Positions 50,890 to 59,201 of a stretch of DNA of 64,000 nt are shown here, in pieces. Position numbers and translations under genes: made by a program. The DNA is from an uncultured Lachnospiraceae bacterium. GTDB taxonomy: Bacteria; Bacillota; Clostridia; Lachnospirales; Lachnospiraceae. The number at the start of each line of letters is the position of its first letter. The stretch's first letter is position 1. The DNA lies in assembly GCA_910588775.1 (NCBI GenBank), contig CAJURH010000004.1:33216-97215 (forward strand), written 5' to 3'. The notes beneath the pieces are model-generated. The model was not told the DNA's origin. It did no database searches and worked only from the letters and a program-made list of their open reading frames with translations.

Positions 50890-52842
50890 ATGAGCAAGGG
50901 AAAGTTCTATATGACGACAGCCATCACTTACACTTCCGGCAAACCTCATATCGGCAATACCTATGAGGCCATCCTGGCGGACAGCATCGCCCGGTTTAAG
51001 CGGCAGCAGGGATATGAGGTTTTCTTCCAGACGGGAACCGATGAGCATGGACAGAAAGTGGAGTTAAAGGCGGCGGACGCCCACGTAACTCCCAAGGAAT
51101 TTGTGGACAACGTGGCCGGGGAGATTCGGGAAATCTGGGATCTGATGCACACTTCCTATGACAAATTCATCCGCACTACCGACGACTACCATGAGAAGCA
51201 AGTGCAGAAAATTTTCAAAAAACTCTACGACCAGGGCGACATTTACAAAGGTTATTACGAAGGGCTATACTGCACCCCCTGCGAAGCCTTTTTCACCGAA
51301 TCCCAGTTAAAAGACGGCAAATGTCCGGACTGCGGGCGGGACGTCGCCCCGGCGAAAGAAGAAGCATACTTCTTTAAGATGAGCAAATACGCCGACCGGC
51401 TCATCGAACACATCAACAACCACCCGGAATTTATTCAGCCCGTCTCCCGGAAAAACGAGATTATGAATAACTTCCTGCTGCCCGGACTGCAGGATCTGTG
51501 TGTATCCCGCACCTCTTTTCAGTGGGGCGTGCCTGTAGACTTCGATCCGAAGCATGTGGTCTACGTATGGTTGGACGCGCTGACCAACTATATCACCGGC
51601 ATTGGCTACGACTGTGGCGGAACCCAACCGGAACAGTTCCAGAAAAACTGGCCGGCGGACTTGCATTTAATCGGCAAAGACATCATCCGTTTCCATACCA
51701 TTTACTGGCCTATTTTCCTGATGGCGCTGGACCTGCCTCTGCCCAAACAGATTTTCGGTCATCCATGGCTGCTCCAGGGCGAGGGGAAAATGAGTAAATC
51801 CAAGGGAAATGTGTTGTACGCCGACGAACTGGCAGATTTCTTCGGCGTGGACGCGGTGCGCTATTTCGTGCTACATGAAATGCCTTTTGAAAACGACGGC
51901 GTAATCACCTGGGAGCTGATGGTGGAGCGGATGAACTCCGAGCTGGCTAACACCTTGGGCAACCTGGTGAACCGCACCATCTCCATGTCCAATAAGTTCT
52001 TCGGCGGCGCAATTACCAACACAGGCGTGTGTGAAGCGGTGGACGAAGACCTGAAGGCTGTAGCCACATCCACACTGGCCAAGGTGGAAACCAAAATGGA
52101 GAGCCTGCGGGTGGCCGACGCCATTACGGAAATCTTCACGCTGTTCAAGCGGTGCAACAAATACATCGATGAAACCATGCCTTGGGCGCTGGCCAAAGAT
52201 GAGACCAAGAAAGACCGACTCTCCACCGTCCTGTATAATCTGGTGGAAGGCATCTATATTGGCGCCACTTTGCTGGAATCTTTCATGCCAGAAACATCCC
52301 AGCGCATCCTGAACCAAATTCAGGTCCAACCACGCACGCTGGACACCTTAACCACATTCGGTCTGTATCCATCCGGAGGCAACGTGACCGACCAGCCGGA
52401 AATCTTGTTCGCCCGTCAGGACATCAAAGAAGTGCTGGAAAAAGTGGAAAAACTGCACCCGCCCAAAACAGAGGACGCGCAGCCGGAAGAGTCCGGCTTG
52501 GACATCGAGCCAAAACCGGAAATCACCCTGGACGACTTCGATAAGCTACAGTTCCAGGTGGGCGAAATCATCGCCTGCGAACCGGTGAAAAAATCCCGGA
52601 AGCTTCTGTGCTCCCAGGTGCGCATCGGAAGCCAGACCCGGCAAATCGTATCTGGCATCAAAGCCGACTACACACCAGAAGAAATGGTGGGCAAGAAAGT
52701 CATGGTTTTAACAAACCTAAAGCCGGCCAAACTGGCAGGCGTAATGTCGGAAGGCATGATTCTGTGCGCCGAAGACGCCGACGGGCATCTGGCGCTTGTG
52801 ACTCCTGAAAGAGATATGCCTGCAGGGGCGGAAATCTGTTAA
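50890..52842 (+). CDS. metG: Methionyl-tRNA synthetase
   Basis: 650 residues. Charges tRNA-Met. Class I motifs: TSGKPHIGNTYEAI (HIGH form, residues 16-29) and GKMSKSKGNV (KMSKS) near residue 300. The zinc region reads CTPCEAFFTESQL and CPDCGRDV. A C-terminal tRNA-binding OB domain (about 545-650) begins LDDFDKLQFQVGEI and ends PERDMPAGAEIC, needed for dimerisation in this class. The ATG follows AAGAAGGAGAAG right after the T-box terminator. Single-gene unit controlled by the T-box. Confidence 0.97.
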   Translation: MSKGKFYMTTAITYTSGKPHIGNTYEAILADSIARFKRQQGYEVFFQTGTDEHGQKVELKAADAHVTPKEFVDNVAGEIREIWDLMHTSYDKFIRTTDDYHEKQVQKIFKKLYDQGDIYKGYYEGLYCTPCEAFFTESQLKDGKCPDCGRDVAPAKEEAYFFKMSKYADRLIEHINNHPEFIQPVSRKNEIMNNFLLPGLQDLCVSRTSFQWGVPVDFDPKHVVYVWLDALTNYITGIGYDCGGTQPEQFQKNWPADLHLIGKDIIRFHTIYWPIFLMALDLPLPKQIFGHPWLLQGEGKMSKSKGNVLYADELADFFGVDAVRYFVLHEMPFENDGVITWELMVERMNSELANTLGNLVNRTISMSNKFFGGAITNTGVCEAVDEDLKAVATSTLAKVETKMESLRVADAITEIFTLFKRCNKYIDETMPWALAKDETKKDRLSTVLYNLVEGIYIGATLLESFMPETSQRILNQIQVQPRTLDTLTTFGLYPSGGNVTDQPEILFARQDIKEVLEKVEKLHPPKTEDAQPEESGLDIEPKPEITLDDFDKLQFQVGEIIACEPVKKSRKLLCSQVRIGSQTRQIVSGIKADYTPEEMVGKKVMVLTNLKPAKLAGVMSEGMILCAEDADGHLALVTPERDMPAGAEIC

Positions 52843-52898
52843 ATTGAGAAAAATCTGGGGCTGGCCGCCATAGGCTGCCAACCCCTTTATCAATAAAC

Positions 52899-53190
52899 TT
52901 AACTAGACTGTAAATATTTATCCGCCTTTTCTTCCGTAAGGCTGTACTGTTCCATAATCGCCGATTTAATCTCCGAATCATCATGATTCAGATTTCGCAA
53001 CGCTTTTATAATTGCCTGAATTCCTTCCTTTCGCGCCTCCATTCGACCTTCTCCCGACCTTCCAGCTTACTCCTTTTACGCAATTTTTCCGTCTTCGGCT
53101 CCATGACCTCCAGCAACGTATCAAACATACAATCATCTCCCATCCACTTTCTAACCAGTTGTCGTTCGCCATTATTCTGTTTTCATCAAA
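52899..53190 (-). pseudogene. C-terminal remnant of an Rpn/PD-(D/E)XK recombination-promoting nuclease
   Basis: Two frames on the minus strand together resemble the tail of Rpn-family nuclease/transposase proteins. The upstream part reads MFDTLLEVMEPKTEKLRKR then EGREKVEW; a shift leads to MEARKEGIQAIIKALRNLN and EIKSAIMEQYSLTEEKADKYL ending at 52899. The pattern EG-Q-II-K-L with a closing helix EKYSISEEEAEKYL is typical of the family's C-terminus. The nuclease core is missing. The break falls in an AAGG-rich repeat region. Probably a relic. Confidence 0.5.
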
Positions 53191-53249
53191 TGAACCAAAA
53201 CAAAAAAGCGGGGAAATCCCCCGCCGTCGAATTAGATTTCCCCACACCG

Positions 53250-53696
53250 CTATTCCATCATAGACCCCAATATCTGATTCACCAACTTGCCGTCCGCCCT
53301 ACCTTTCACTTTGGGCATCAACTGTTTCATAATTTTGCCTTTGTCCTTATTCGTGGGCGCATCAACGCCCAGTTCCTTCAGAACTTCACCGATAACTGTC
53401 CGAATCTGATCCTCGTCCATCATCTTGGGAGCGAATTCCTGATAAACGGCAATCCGGCCCTTGCATTCCTCGATAATGTCTGTTCTGTCCGCTGGCGTTA
53501 AATCTAGGGTTTCCTGGGTCTGCTTGATTTCCTTTAAGATAACCTCGTTTTCCTCAGCCTCGGTCAGATCCTCCCGTTTGTCAATGGCCTTATTTTTCAA
53601 AGCGGCCAGCAGCATGGACAAGGAGTCCTTCCTGGGTTTATCTTTGTTCTTCATGGCCTGGGTCATTTGGCTTCTGACTTCATCTATCTTACTCAT
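53250..53696 (-). CDS. GatB/YqeY domain-containing protein
   Basis: 148 residues, the YqeY family. Start SKIDEVRSQMTQAMKNKDKPRKDSLSMLLAALKNK is diagnostic, followed by ILKEIKQTQETLDL and the C-terminal helical domain PTNKDKGKIMKQLMPKVKGRADGKLVNQIL shared with the tail of GatB. YqeY may aid tRNA-dependent amidation or bind tRNA; its exact role is not established. ATG at 53696 with AGGAGGCGCTCAAA upstream. It is followed by the Rpn remnant. Confidence 0.92.
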   Translation of the reverse strand: MSKIDEVRSQMTQAMKNKDKPRKDSLSMLLAALKNKAIDKREDLTEAEENEVILKEIKQTQETLDLTPADRTDIIEECKGRIAVYQEFAPKMMDEDQIRTVIGEVLKELGVDAPTNKDKGKIMKQLMPKVKGRADGKLVNQILGSMME

Positions 53697-53843
53697 TTTG
53701 AGCGCCTCCTAGAAATTCAGTTTTTCTTCGTAACTGTTCAGCGCCTTCGGCAATGGGATTTTCGCCGCATGCTCCCACTGAATAGTTACTTCTCATCTAC
53801 ATTATTATAAGGGCTCAAAAAGAAAATGTCCATAGCTGAGCGG

Positions 53844-54284
53844 CTATTTCTCCCACTTGAATAGGACCACGCCTGCAATGGCGATTGCCATTCCGATGAT
53901 TTTCCGCCACTCCAGGGGCTGCTTATCCACGCCGAACATCCCCAGCAGCTCAATCACATAGGCGACGATTAACTGGGAAATTACAATGAGCATCACAGAC
54001 TTGGCTGGCCCCAGGGCGCCCATGCTCTGTATTACCGTCACCGTAATGAACGCACCGATGACGCCGCCCAGCAGCGTATATTTCGGCTCCGTTTGCATAA
54101 GCGCCGTTACATGGGGCCGTCCTGTGAAAAACCATGCCGCCACGCAAACAAGAAGCGCCGTAAGCTGCACCCAGCCCGTGGACACCCACAACCCCGCCTG
54201 CTTGGTCACCTGTGTATTGAAAACCCCCTGCACGCTCATCAACGCGCCGGATAATAAAGCGATCAAAATCCCGTACATTCCCAT
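53844..54284 (-). CDS. DMT-superfamily transporter, DUF606/YdcZ type
   Basis: 146 residues with five hydrophobic segments. LSGALMSVQGVFNTQVTKQ at the start and LLGGVIGAFITVTVIQSMGALGPAKSVMLIVISQLIVAYVIE in the middle match the DUF606 (YdcZ) half-size drug/metabolite transporters, usually acting as dimers or paired genes. ATG at 54284 follows GGGAGGAAATGG. Substrate unknown. Upstream lies a symporter relic. Confidence 0.85.
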   Translation of the reverse strand: MGMYGILIALLSGALMSVQGVFNTQVTKQAGLWVSTGWVQLTALLVCVAAWFFTGRPHVTALMQTEPKYTLLGGVIGAFITVTVIQSMGALGPAKSVMLIVISQLIVAYVIELLGMFGVDKQPLEWRKIIGMAIAIAGVVLFKWEK

Positions 54285-54439
54285 TTCCTCCCGGATGCGT
54301 TATCTTCGTTTCTATATACAGATAACATCCCCAACCTCCTGGAAAATATACCAATCGCTCACTGAAAAAATAATTGGTGATAAGCATTCCCAGCGTGACG
54401 CCGATCCGCACCGCTTTGATGCTTAATTTAGACCGAGAC

Positions 54440-54830
54440 TCCTCTGACTTTCCATCGCAAAGAATCAACACCCCACCGCGCAGTTTAAATGGGTATCCGC
54501 GCAAATCACGGCCGTCATCCCTCCTTTCACCGTATAAAAAATAAATACAGTCCCGGCAACCCGGAAGTCAATCCCAAATACCTGATCCAGCACATAGGCC
54601 CCCATGACAAGTCCTCCCACCAGATCCTGTAGGCGCTGATTCCCTCCGCACCCAAAGTTGCAAAGTAAATGCCCCGCATGCCCAGATAGACAACGACAAA
54701 CACAAAGATCCTGCACACGCATAGAAACACCGCGACTTTAGTAAATCTGAAGGCCGTCCAGTTCCCATTTCTTTTTTATCAGCCATTGATTTTGCTCCTT
54801 GCCCCATGGGCGTGTTTTCGTTTTGTAAAC
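54440..54830 (-). pseudogene. Decayed sodium:solute symporter-like gene
   Basis: Leftward fragments in different frames: VAVFLCVCRIFVFVVVYLGMRGIYFATLGAEGIS, then GGLVMGAYVLDQVFGIDF and VFIFYTVKGGMTAVICADTH. The last resembles the YTVxGGxxAVxxTD block of SSS-family symporters. Frames shift several times within 350 bases and stops follow, so the gene is broken. An alternative is an MFS fragment. No full domain remains. Confidence 0.45.
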
Positions 54831-54939
54831 ACGTTCGCAAATTTTCTTGAAAATTTTTGTTAAAATTTAAAAAAGGGAACAGCAGACTTACCCATAAAGT
54901 AAAAACCGCCAATCTTGTAGCGGCCAACAGCTTACAATT

Positions 54940-55482
54940 TCAAGCAAGAAACGCCTGATAATCTTCTTTTACAAAACGATGGTAAATGGTATGCCCCATC
55001 TCCTCTTTCACACAGTAATAATAAGCATCCACGTTTCCATCTGGAAAATACAATACATAATCAAAATCCGCGCCTTCCGGCATTTTCTCACACACATAAT
55101 CCGGTGAATACTTCGCAAAAATTTTACAAATATCCTCCAAACTGCAATGGGGATGCCTGCCAAAAAATCCGATCAAATCTTTCAGAAATTCCGGCTCCGG
55201 CGCCTGCTGGCGCACATACTGGGCTCCCTCTGGCGGTATCCGCACCTCGATCCGGCCTTTATGGGCGGCAAACTCTAATTTTCCCAATACGGTATCCGCA
55301 AACGCAGGCGCATCCGACAAAAACCGGGCAAGCGCTTGAGCTCCCATAACTTGAAGTCCCATCCACCTGCACAAAGATTCCGCCGGATAATACAGACGAA
55401 CCGTTTCTTTGGCATAACCCAGCTTAATCTGTGCTTCTTTTATCTGATCTATAATATTCTGTATAAATTTCTCCGGGTTCAT
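54940..55482 (-). CDS. DUF3877-like hypothetical protein
   Basis: 180 residues, soluble. MNPEKFIQNIIDQIKEAQIK at the start, then YPAESLCRWMGLQV, FAAHKGRIEVRIPPEGAQYV and DYVLYFPDGNVDAYYYCVKEE, consistent with the Clostridial DUF3877 family as I recall it; the match is by memory. The function is unknown. Start ATG at 55482 follows AAAAAGGAGTGCAAA. It is divergent from the LysR gene at 55636. Confidence 0.75.
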   Translation of the reverse strand: MNPEKFIQNIIDQIKEAQIKLGYAKETVRLYYPAESLCRWMGLQVMGAQALARFLSDAPAFADTVLGKLEFAAHKGRIEVRIPPEGAQYVRQQAPEPEFLKDLIGFFGRHPHCSLEDICKIFAKYSPDYVCEKMPEGADFDYVLYFPDGNVDAYYYCVKEEMGHTIYHRFVKEDYQAFLA

Positions 55483-55599
55483 TTTGCACTCCTTTTTCTA
55501 TCCAATTTTTCCAAATTCCTTTTCCTCAAAATATATTATAGCAGACTTCGCCGTTTATTTCTCTAAAATTTTTTTCATAGAATTTTCCCATTTACTTTA

Positions 55600-55628
55600 T
55601 GGACAGCTCCGGCCAAATCTTATATAAT
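55600..55628 (+). promoter_or_regulatory. Promoter of the LysR gene, placed for a leaderless transcript
   Basis: TGGACA (55600-55605), 17-base spacer, TATAAT (55623-55628). The LysR ATG begins at 55636, only seven bases past the -10 box, and no ribosome site precedes it, so the mRNA may start at or near the AUG. Confidence 0.6.
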
Positions 55629-55635
55629 ATTTTTC

Positions 55636-56532
55636 ATGACAATCAACCAATTAGAATATTTTCTGGTCTGCGCCAGATGCGGTTCTGTGACAAAAGCGGC
55701 AGAAGAATTGTACACCACCCAGCCCCATGTGAGCATGGTTATCAAGTCTCTGGAAAAAGAGCTGGGGGTAACTCTGTTCTACCGGAAAGCCCGCGGAGTG
55801 GAGCTTACGAAGGAGGGACGGCGGATTTACCCATATGCGGCAAACACGCTGAAAAATACAGCGTTTATTTTCTCCGCCTGCAAAGAAAACGCCCATGCAA
55901 GCCTGCGCATCGCCGCCAACTCCAGCAGTCACATGACTGCCCTGTTGGCCGATTTTTACCAAAGATATCCGGGCCGGGACCTTTTTCTACAATACACAGA
56001 GTGCAAAACCGAAGACATACTGACGTTTGTTTCGGAACAGGAATATGACCTGGGCTTTTTATTCGTGCCGGAACATAAAAAGCCGGCTCTGATTCAAATG
56101 CTCAAACACAGGCGGCTGGAATTCGCCCCTCTATGCACGGCGGATCTGGTTCTCTACGTAGGCAAAGAACATCCGCTGTACGGCGCCTGCGCCATAACCC
56201 CGGAACAATTATTGGGGCTTCGTTTTATCCAACTGGAAGATGACTTCTTCGCCGTGGAAGATCTGCTATATGACGTCCATTTCAATCAGATTGTGAAAAC
56301 AAATAGCAGCCATATGATGATTTCCATGCTGGAGCATACAGACCTGTGCAATCTGGGAAGTTTCTGGTTAAAAGACTTGTTTCGCCAGTACGATTTTAGC
56401 CGGATTACAGTGAACGGCTTCCAGGACAAAGTGTCCTTTGGCTATGTGCGCCCAGGTTCCCGCCCCTTGGGTGCACAGGAGAAATCATTCCTGAAATTTT
56501 TGCGATCGGCCATGCGCCGGGACGCTTTATGA
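55636..56532 (+). CDS. LysR-family transcriptional regulator
   Basis: 298 residues. N-terminal winged HTH (1-60): TINQLEYFLVCARCGSVTKAAEELYTTQPHVSMVIKSLEKEL. The effector-binding region (about 88-290) has the periplasmic-binding-protein-like fold, with the typical LRIAANSSSHM and EQEYDLGFLFV segments. No ribosome site precedes the ATG and the -10 box lies seven bases away. The MATE gene 107 bases downstream in the same direction is the likely partner or target. Confidence 0.9.
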   Translation: MTINQLEYFLVCARCGSVTKAAEELYTTQPHVSMVIKSLEKELGVTLFYRKARGVELTKEGRRIYPYAANTLKNTAFIFSACKENAHASLRIAANSSSHMTALLADFYQRYPGRDLFLQYTECKTEDILTFVSEQEYDLGFLFVPEHKKPALIQMLKHRRLEFAPLCTADLVLYVGKEHPLYGACAITPEQLLGLRFIQLEDDFFAVEDLLYDVHFNQIVKTNSSHMMISMLEHTDLCNLGSFWLKDLFRQYDFSRITVNGFQDKVSFGYVRPGSRPLGAQEKSFLKFLRSAMRRDAL

Positions 56533-56639
56533 GGCTGCTATAACGAATCTTTATGAAATATATATAAAAAACAGAAAATATCCATGCATATGCTTTTGCG
56601 CTATACTATGGTCAGAGTTTTTTAGACCAGGAGGCGTAT

Positions 56640-58013
56640 ATGCGTAAAACATCCAGAAATACAGAAATCCATATGGAAAAAGGACCAATCGGCCGGACTT
56701 TACTGCTTTTTACCGCACCGATTCTGCTGGCCCAGATTATGCAGCAATTTTACAGCATTGCAGATTGCATGATTGTAGGTCATTTCGGAGGCGCATACGG
56801 ACTTTCCGCCGCCGGAGTGGCCGGACTGATTCTGTCGGTTATTGTAAATTTTTTCATCGGATTTTCCACTGGCGTCAGCTATGTCACCGCTAGGCTCTTC
56901 GGCTCTTACGACTATCCTAAGCTGAAACAGACCATACAGACTATGATTTTGCTGTGCATTTTCACCGGAATTGCGTTTACCGCCATAGGAATTTTCCAGG
57001 CTGAAACATTCCTTCTCTGGCTGAACTGCCCGAATCCGATTCTGGGGGACGCCGCCTTGTACCTGCGCATCTGTTTTCTGGGGATGATTCCCCAACTGCT
57101 TTCCAATACAGGCACAGCCATTCTGCGCTCCATGGGCAATACGAAATCCCCGCTAATCTACCTGGTGTTTTCATCGCTGCTTAACATATTACTGGATCTG
57201 GCGCTGGTTATCCAGTTCTCTTCGGGGCTTGCGGGAGCCGCAGCCGCTACAGTCATCGCCCAATGGGCCATGGCTTTTCTGATTCTGTGGAAATTGTATA
57301 CGCTGGATGAATCTTACCGACCTGATTTTCGCCAAGCCTTGCTACCATTAAAGGAACTGAAGGAAATCCTGCATCCGGGTGCGGCATCCGGCCTGCAAGC
57401 TGTATTTATGAGCATTTCCTCCCTGATTATCCAGGTATACATCAACCAATTTGGATCGGACGCCATCGCGGGCATGACCATTTATGCCAAAGTGGAAGGT
57501 TTCCTCTACTATCCCGCCTTCTCTTACGGCATCGCCCTGACTGGATTTATCGGACAAAATCTTGGCGCCAGATGCGTAGACCGGATACAGCAGGCCATGC
57601 GCACCAGCATCGCCATTGCCATAGGATGTACGCTGCCGGCCAGTCTGCTGCTGGTGGCCAGCTCCAGATACGTTTTGCTGTGCTTTACGAAAGATCTGGG
57701 AATCCTGGCTTATGGACAGGAGGCTATCCGGCACGTCCTGCCCTGGTATTTCCTCTATGCAGTGAATCAAGTATATATTGGCGCGCTAAAAGGTCTCGGC
57801 CACATCAAATATCCTTTGTTTTGTTCCATCGTCTGCTACTGCCTATTCCGCATTGCCTGGTGCCGGACGCTGCTACCCCTGTGGCCAGATATGCGTGTTG
57901 TCTACTATTGCTATAATTTCAGCCTGCTTCTTATGCTGATACTCCTAAGCGGCCGATATTATCACATATCCATATGGAAAACATCAAGAAAGATTGGAGA
58001 CAAAATAATATGA
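56640..58013 (+). CDS. MATE-family efflux transporter
   Basis: 457 residues with about twelve membrane helices in two related halves. Diagnostic stretch PIGRTLLLFTAPILLAQIMQQFYSIADCMIVGHFGGAYGLSAAGVA at the N-terminus, and in the second half GAASGLQAVFMSISSLIIQVYINQFGSDAIAGM. MATE proteins export drugs or metabolites using a Na+ or H+ gradient. Strong CAGGAGGCGTAT site before the ATG. It overlaps the phosphodiesterase gene by 4 bases (ATGA). Likely controlled by the LysR gene upstream. Confidence 0.93.
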   Translation: MRKTSRNTEIHMEKGPIGRTLLLFTAPILLAQIMQQFYSIADCMIVGHFGGAYGLSAAGVAGLILSVIVNFFIGFSTGVSYVTARLFGSYDYPKLKQTIQTMILLCIFTGIAFTAIGIFQAETFLLWLNCPNPILGDAALYLRICFLGMIPQLLSNTGTAILRSMGNTKSPLIYLVFSSLLNILLDLALVIQFSSGLAGAAAATVIAQWAMAFLILWKLYTLDESYRPDFRQALLPLKELKEILHPGAASGLQAVFMSISSLIIQVYINQFGSDAIAGMTIYAKVEGFLYYPAFSYGIALTGFIGQNLGARCVDRIQQAMRTSIAIAIGCTLPASLLLVASSRYVLLCFTKDLGILAYGQEAIRHVLPWYFLYAVNQVYIGALKGLGHIKYPLFCSIVCYCLFRIAWCRTLLPLWPDMRVVYYCYNFSLLLMLILLSGRYYHISIWKTSRKIGDKII

Positions 58014-58555
58014 AATTCATGATCGCATCCGACATACATGGATCAGCCTTTTATTGCAAAGAAATGCTGGACGCTTTTCAGCGGGAACAAGCGGACAAGT
58101 TGCTGCTTTTGGGCGACATCCTGTACCACGGACCACGAAATGATTTGCCAAAAGAGTATGCGCCCAAAACCGTTCTCAGATTATTAAATGAAAAGAAGGA
58201 ACAGATTCTATGCGTAAGGGGAAATTGTGACACGGAGGTAGACCAGATGGTTCTCGAATTTCCCATTCTGGCAGACTACTGCATCCTCTGCATGGGAAAC
58301 CGAATGATCTACGCCACCCACGGCCATCGCTTTAATAAAGAGTCCTTGCCGCCCCTACAGGCTGGAGACATTCTGCTGCACGGCCATACCCACATTCCCG
58401 CATGGGAATCCTTTGGTGACCAACTACTCTATCTGAACCCTGGTTCCGTGTCCATACCCAAAGAAGGAAGCGCCCACGGATATATGACCCTCACCGACAA
58501 AGAAGCCCTGTGGAAAAGTCTGGATGGCGCCATTTACCACTCCCTGACCTTTTAA
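58010..58555 (+). CDS. YfcE/MJ0936-type metallophosphodiesterase
   Basis: 181 residues from the ATG at 58010 (site GGAGACAAAATAAT), overlapping the MATE stop. Metallophosphatase motifs in order: ASDIHGS, LLGDILYHGPRND, VRGNCDTEVD, YATHGHRFNK and LHGHTHIPAWE, the two-metal site of YfcE-type phosphodiesterases. The physiological substrate is not known; such enzymes hydrolyse phosphodiesters in vitro. Translational coupling to an exporter is unusual but may be incidental. Confidence 0.92.
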   Translation: MKFMIASDIHGSAFYCKEMLDAFQREQADKLLLLGDILYHGPRNDLPKEYAPKTVLRLLNEKKEQILCVRGNCDTEVDQMVLEFPILADYCILCMGNRMIYATHGHRFNKESLPPLQAGDILLHGHTHIPAWESFGDQLLYLNPGSVSIPKEGSAHGYMTLTDKEALWKSLDGAIYHSLTF

Positions 58556-58562
58556 AAAATAT

Positions 58563-58604
58563 GGGAAGCCAATGATACTACTTTTCTGCATCTCCTGGCT
58601 TCCC
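58563..58604 (+). terminator. Hairpin after the phosphodiesterase gene
   Basis: GGGAAGCCA (58563-58571) pairs with TGGCTTCCC (58596-58604) around a 24-base loop, just after the stop codon. Confidence 0.45.
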
Positions 58605-58698
58605 CCGTTTACCTATAAGATCTCTATGCTTTCAGTCCAGCGCGACCGACTTAGCGCCGTCTGGAAATCACAGTAGAGAACTATAGAAACATAAAAAA

Positions 58699-58737
58699 GC
58701 CCCTAAAATCCACCAAAAACAGTGGATAGATAGGGGC
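58699..58737 (-). terminator. Terminator of the metY-rrf2 unit
   Basis: Read leftward, GCCCCTA...CCAC and GTGG...TAGGGGC form a hairpin (58699-58737) followed by TTTTTTAT, ten bases after the Rrf2 stop. Confidence 0.85.
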
Positions 58738-58747
58738 AAAAAGCATC

Positions 58748-59194
58748 TTATATATAATACATATCCTGACTATATTCTTTGTAATCTAGATACCGCTTCT
58801 TTAAATCATCCAGCGTAATGCCTTTTAGCAACTGATCCAACTGACTATTTACCTGGTCAATGACCAGCTCTTGAATACTTGCCGCAATGCCACGGCCATG
58901 GCTATCCACAGGCGCCTCCTCATCTTCAATCTGATAGCTGCCGTCCAGCGCTTCCAGAATCGCCGCCACTGTGATTTCCTTAGGGTCCGCATTCAGCCGA
59001 TAACCACCCTGGGACCCTTTAATCCCTTTCACAATCCCCGCTCGCCGAAGGCTTGCAAACACCTGCTCCAAATACTGCGGCGAAATGCCATTGCGCTGGG
59101 CTATGTTACCCAGAACGATATGTTCACTGCCGGAATTGGCCGACAAATCTATTAACGCCCGCAGGCCGTATCTGCATTTCTTTGAAAACTTCAT
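58748..59194 (-). CDS. Rrf2-family regulator (CymR-like)
   Basis: 148 residues from the ATG at 59194 (MKFSKKCRYGLRALIDLSAN), the usual Rrf2 start; the frame opens further upstream inside metY. Winged HTH: IVLGNIAQRNGISPQYLEQVFASLRRAGIVKGIKGSQGGYRL. It lacks the three-cysteine cluster motif of IscR, so it resembles CymR, the cysteine-metabolism repressor. It lies directly downstream of metY (7 bases apart) and probably represses that gene or others of sulfur metabolism through a cysteine-synthase complex or O-acetylserine. The terminator follows closely. Confidence 0.88.
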   Translation of the reverse strand: MKFSKKCRYGLRALIDLSANSGSEHIVLGNIAQRNGISPQYLEQVFASLRRAGIVKGIKGSQGGYRLNADPKEITVAAILEALDGSYQIEDEEAPVDSHGRGIAASIQELVIDQVNSQLDQLLKGITLDDLKKRYLDYKEYSQDMYYI

Positions 59195-59201
59195 AGCCGC
59201 C

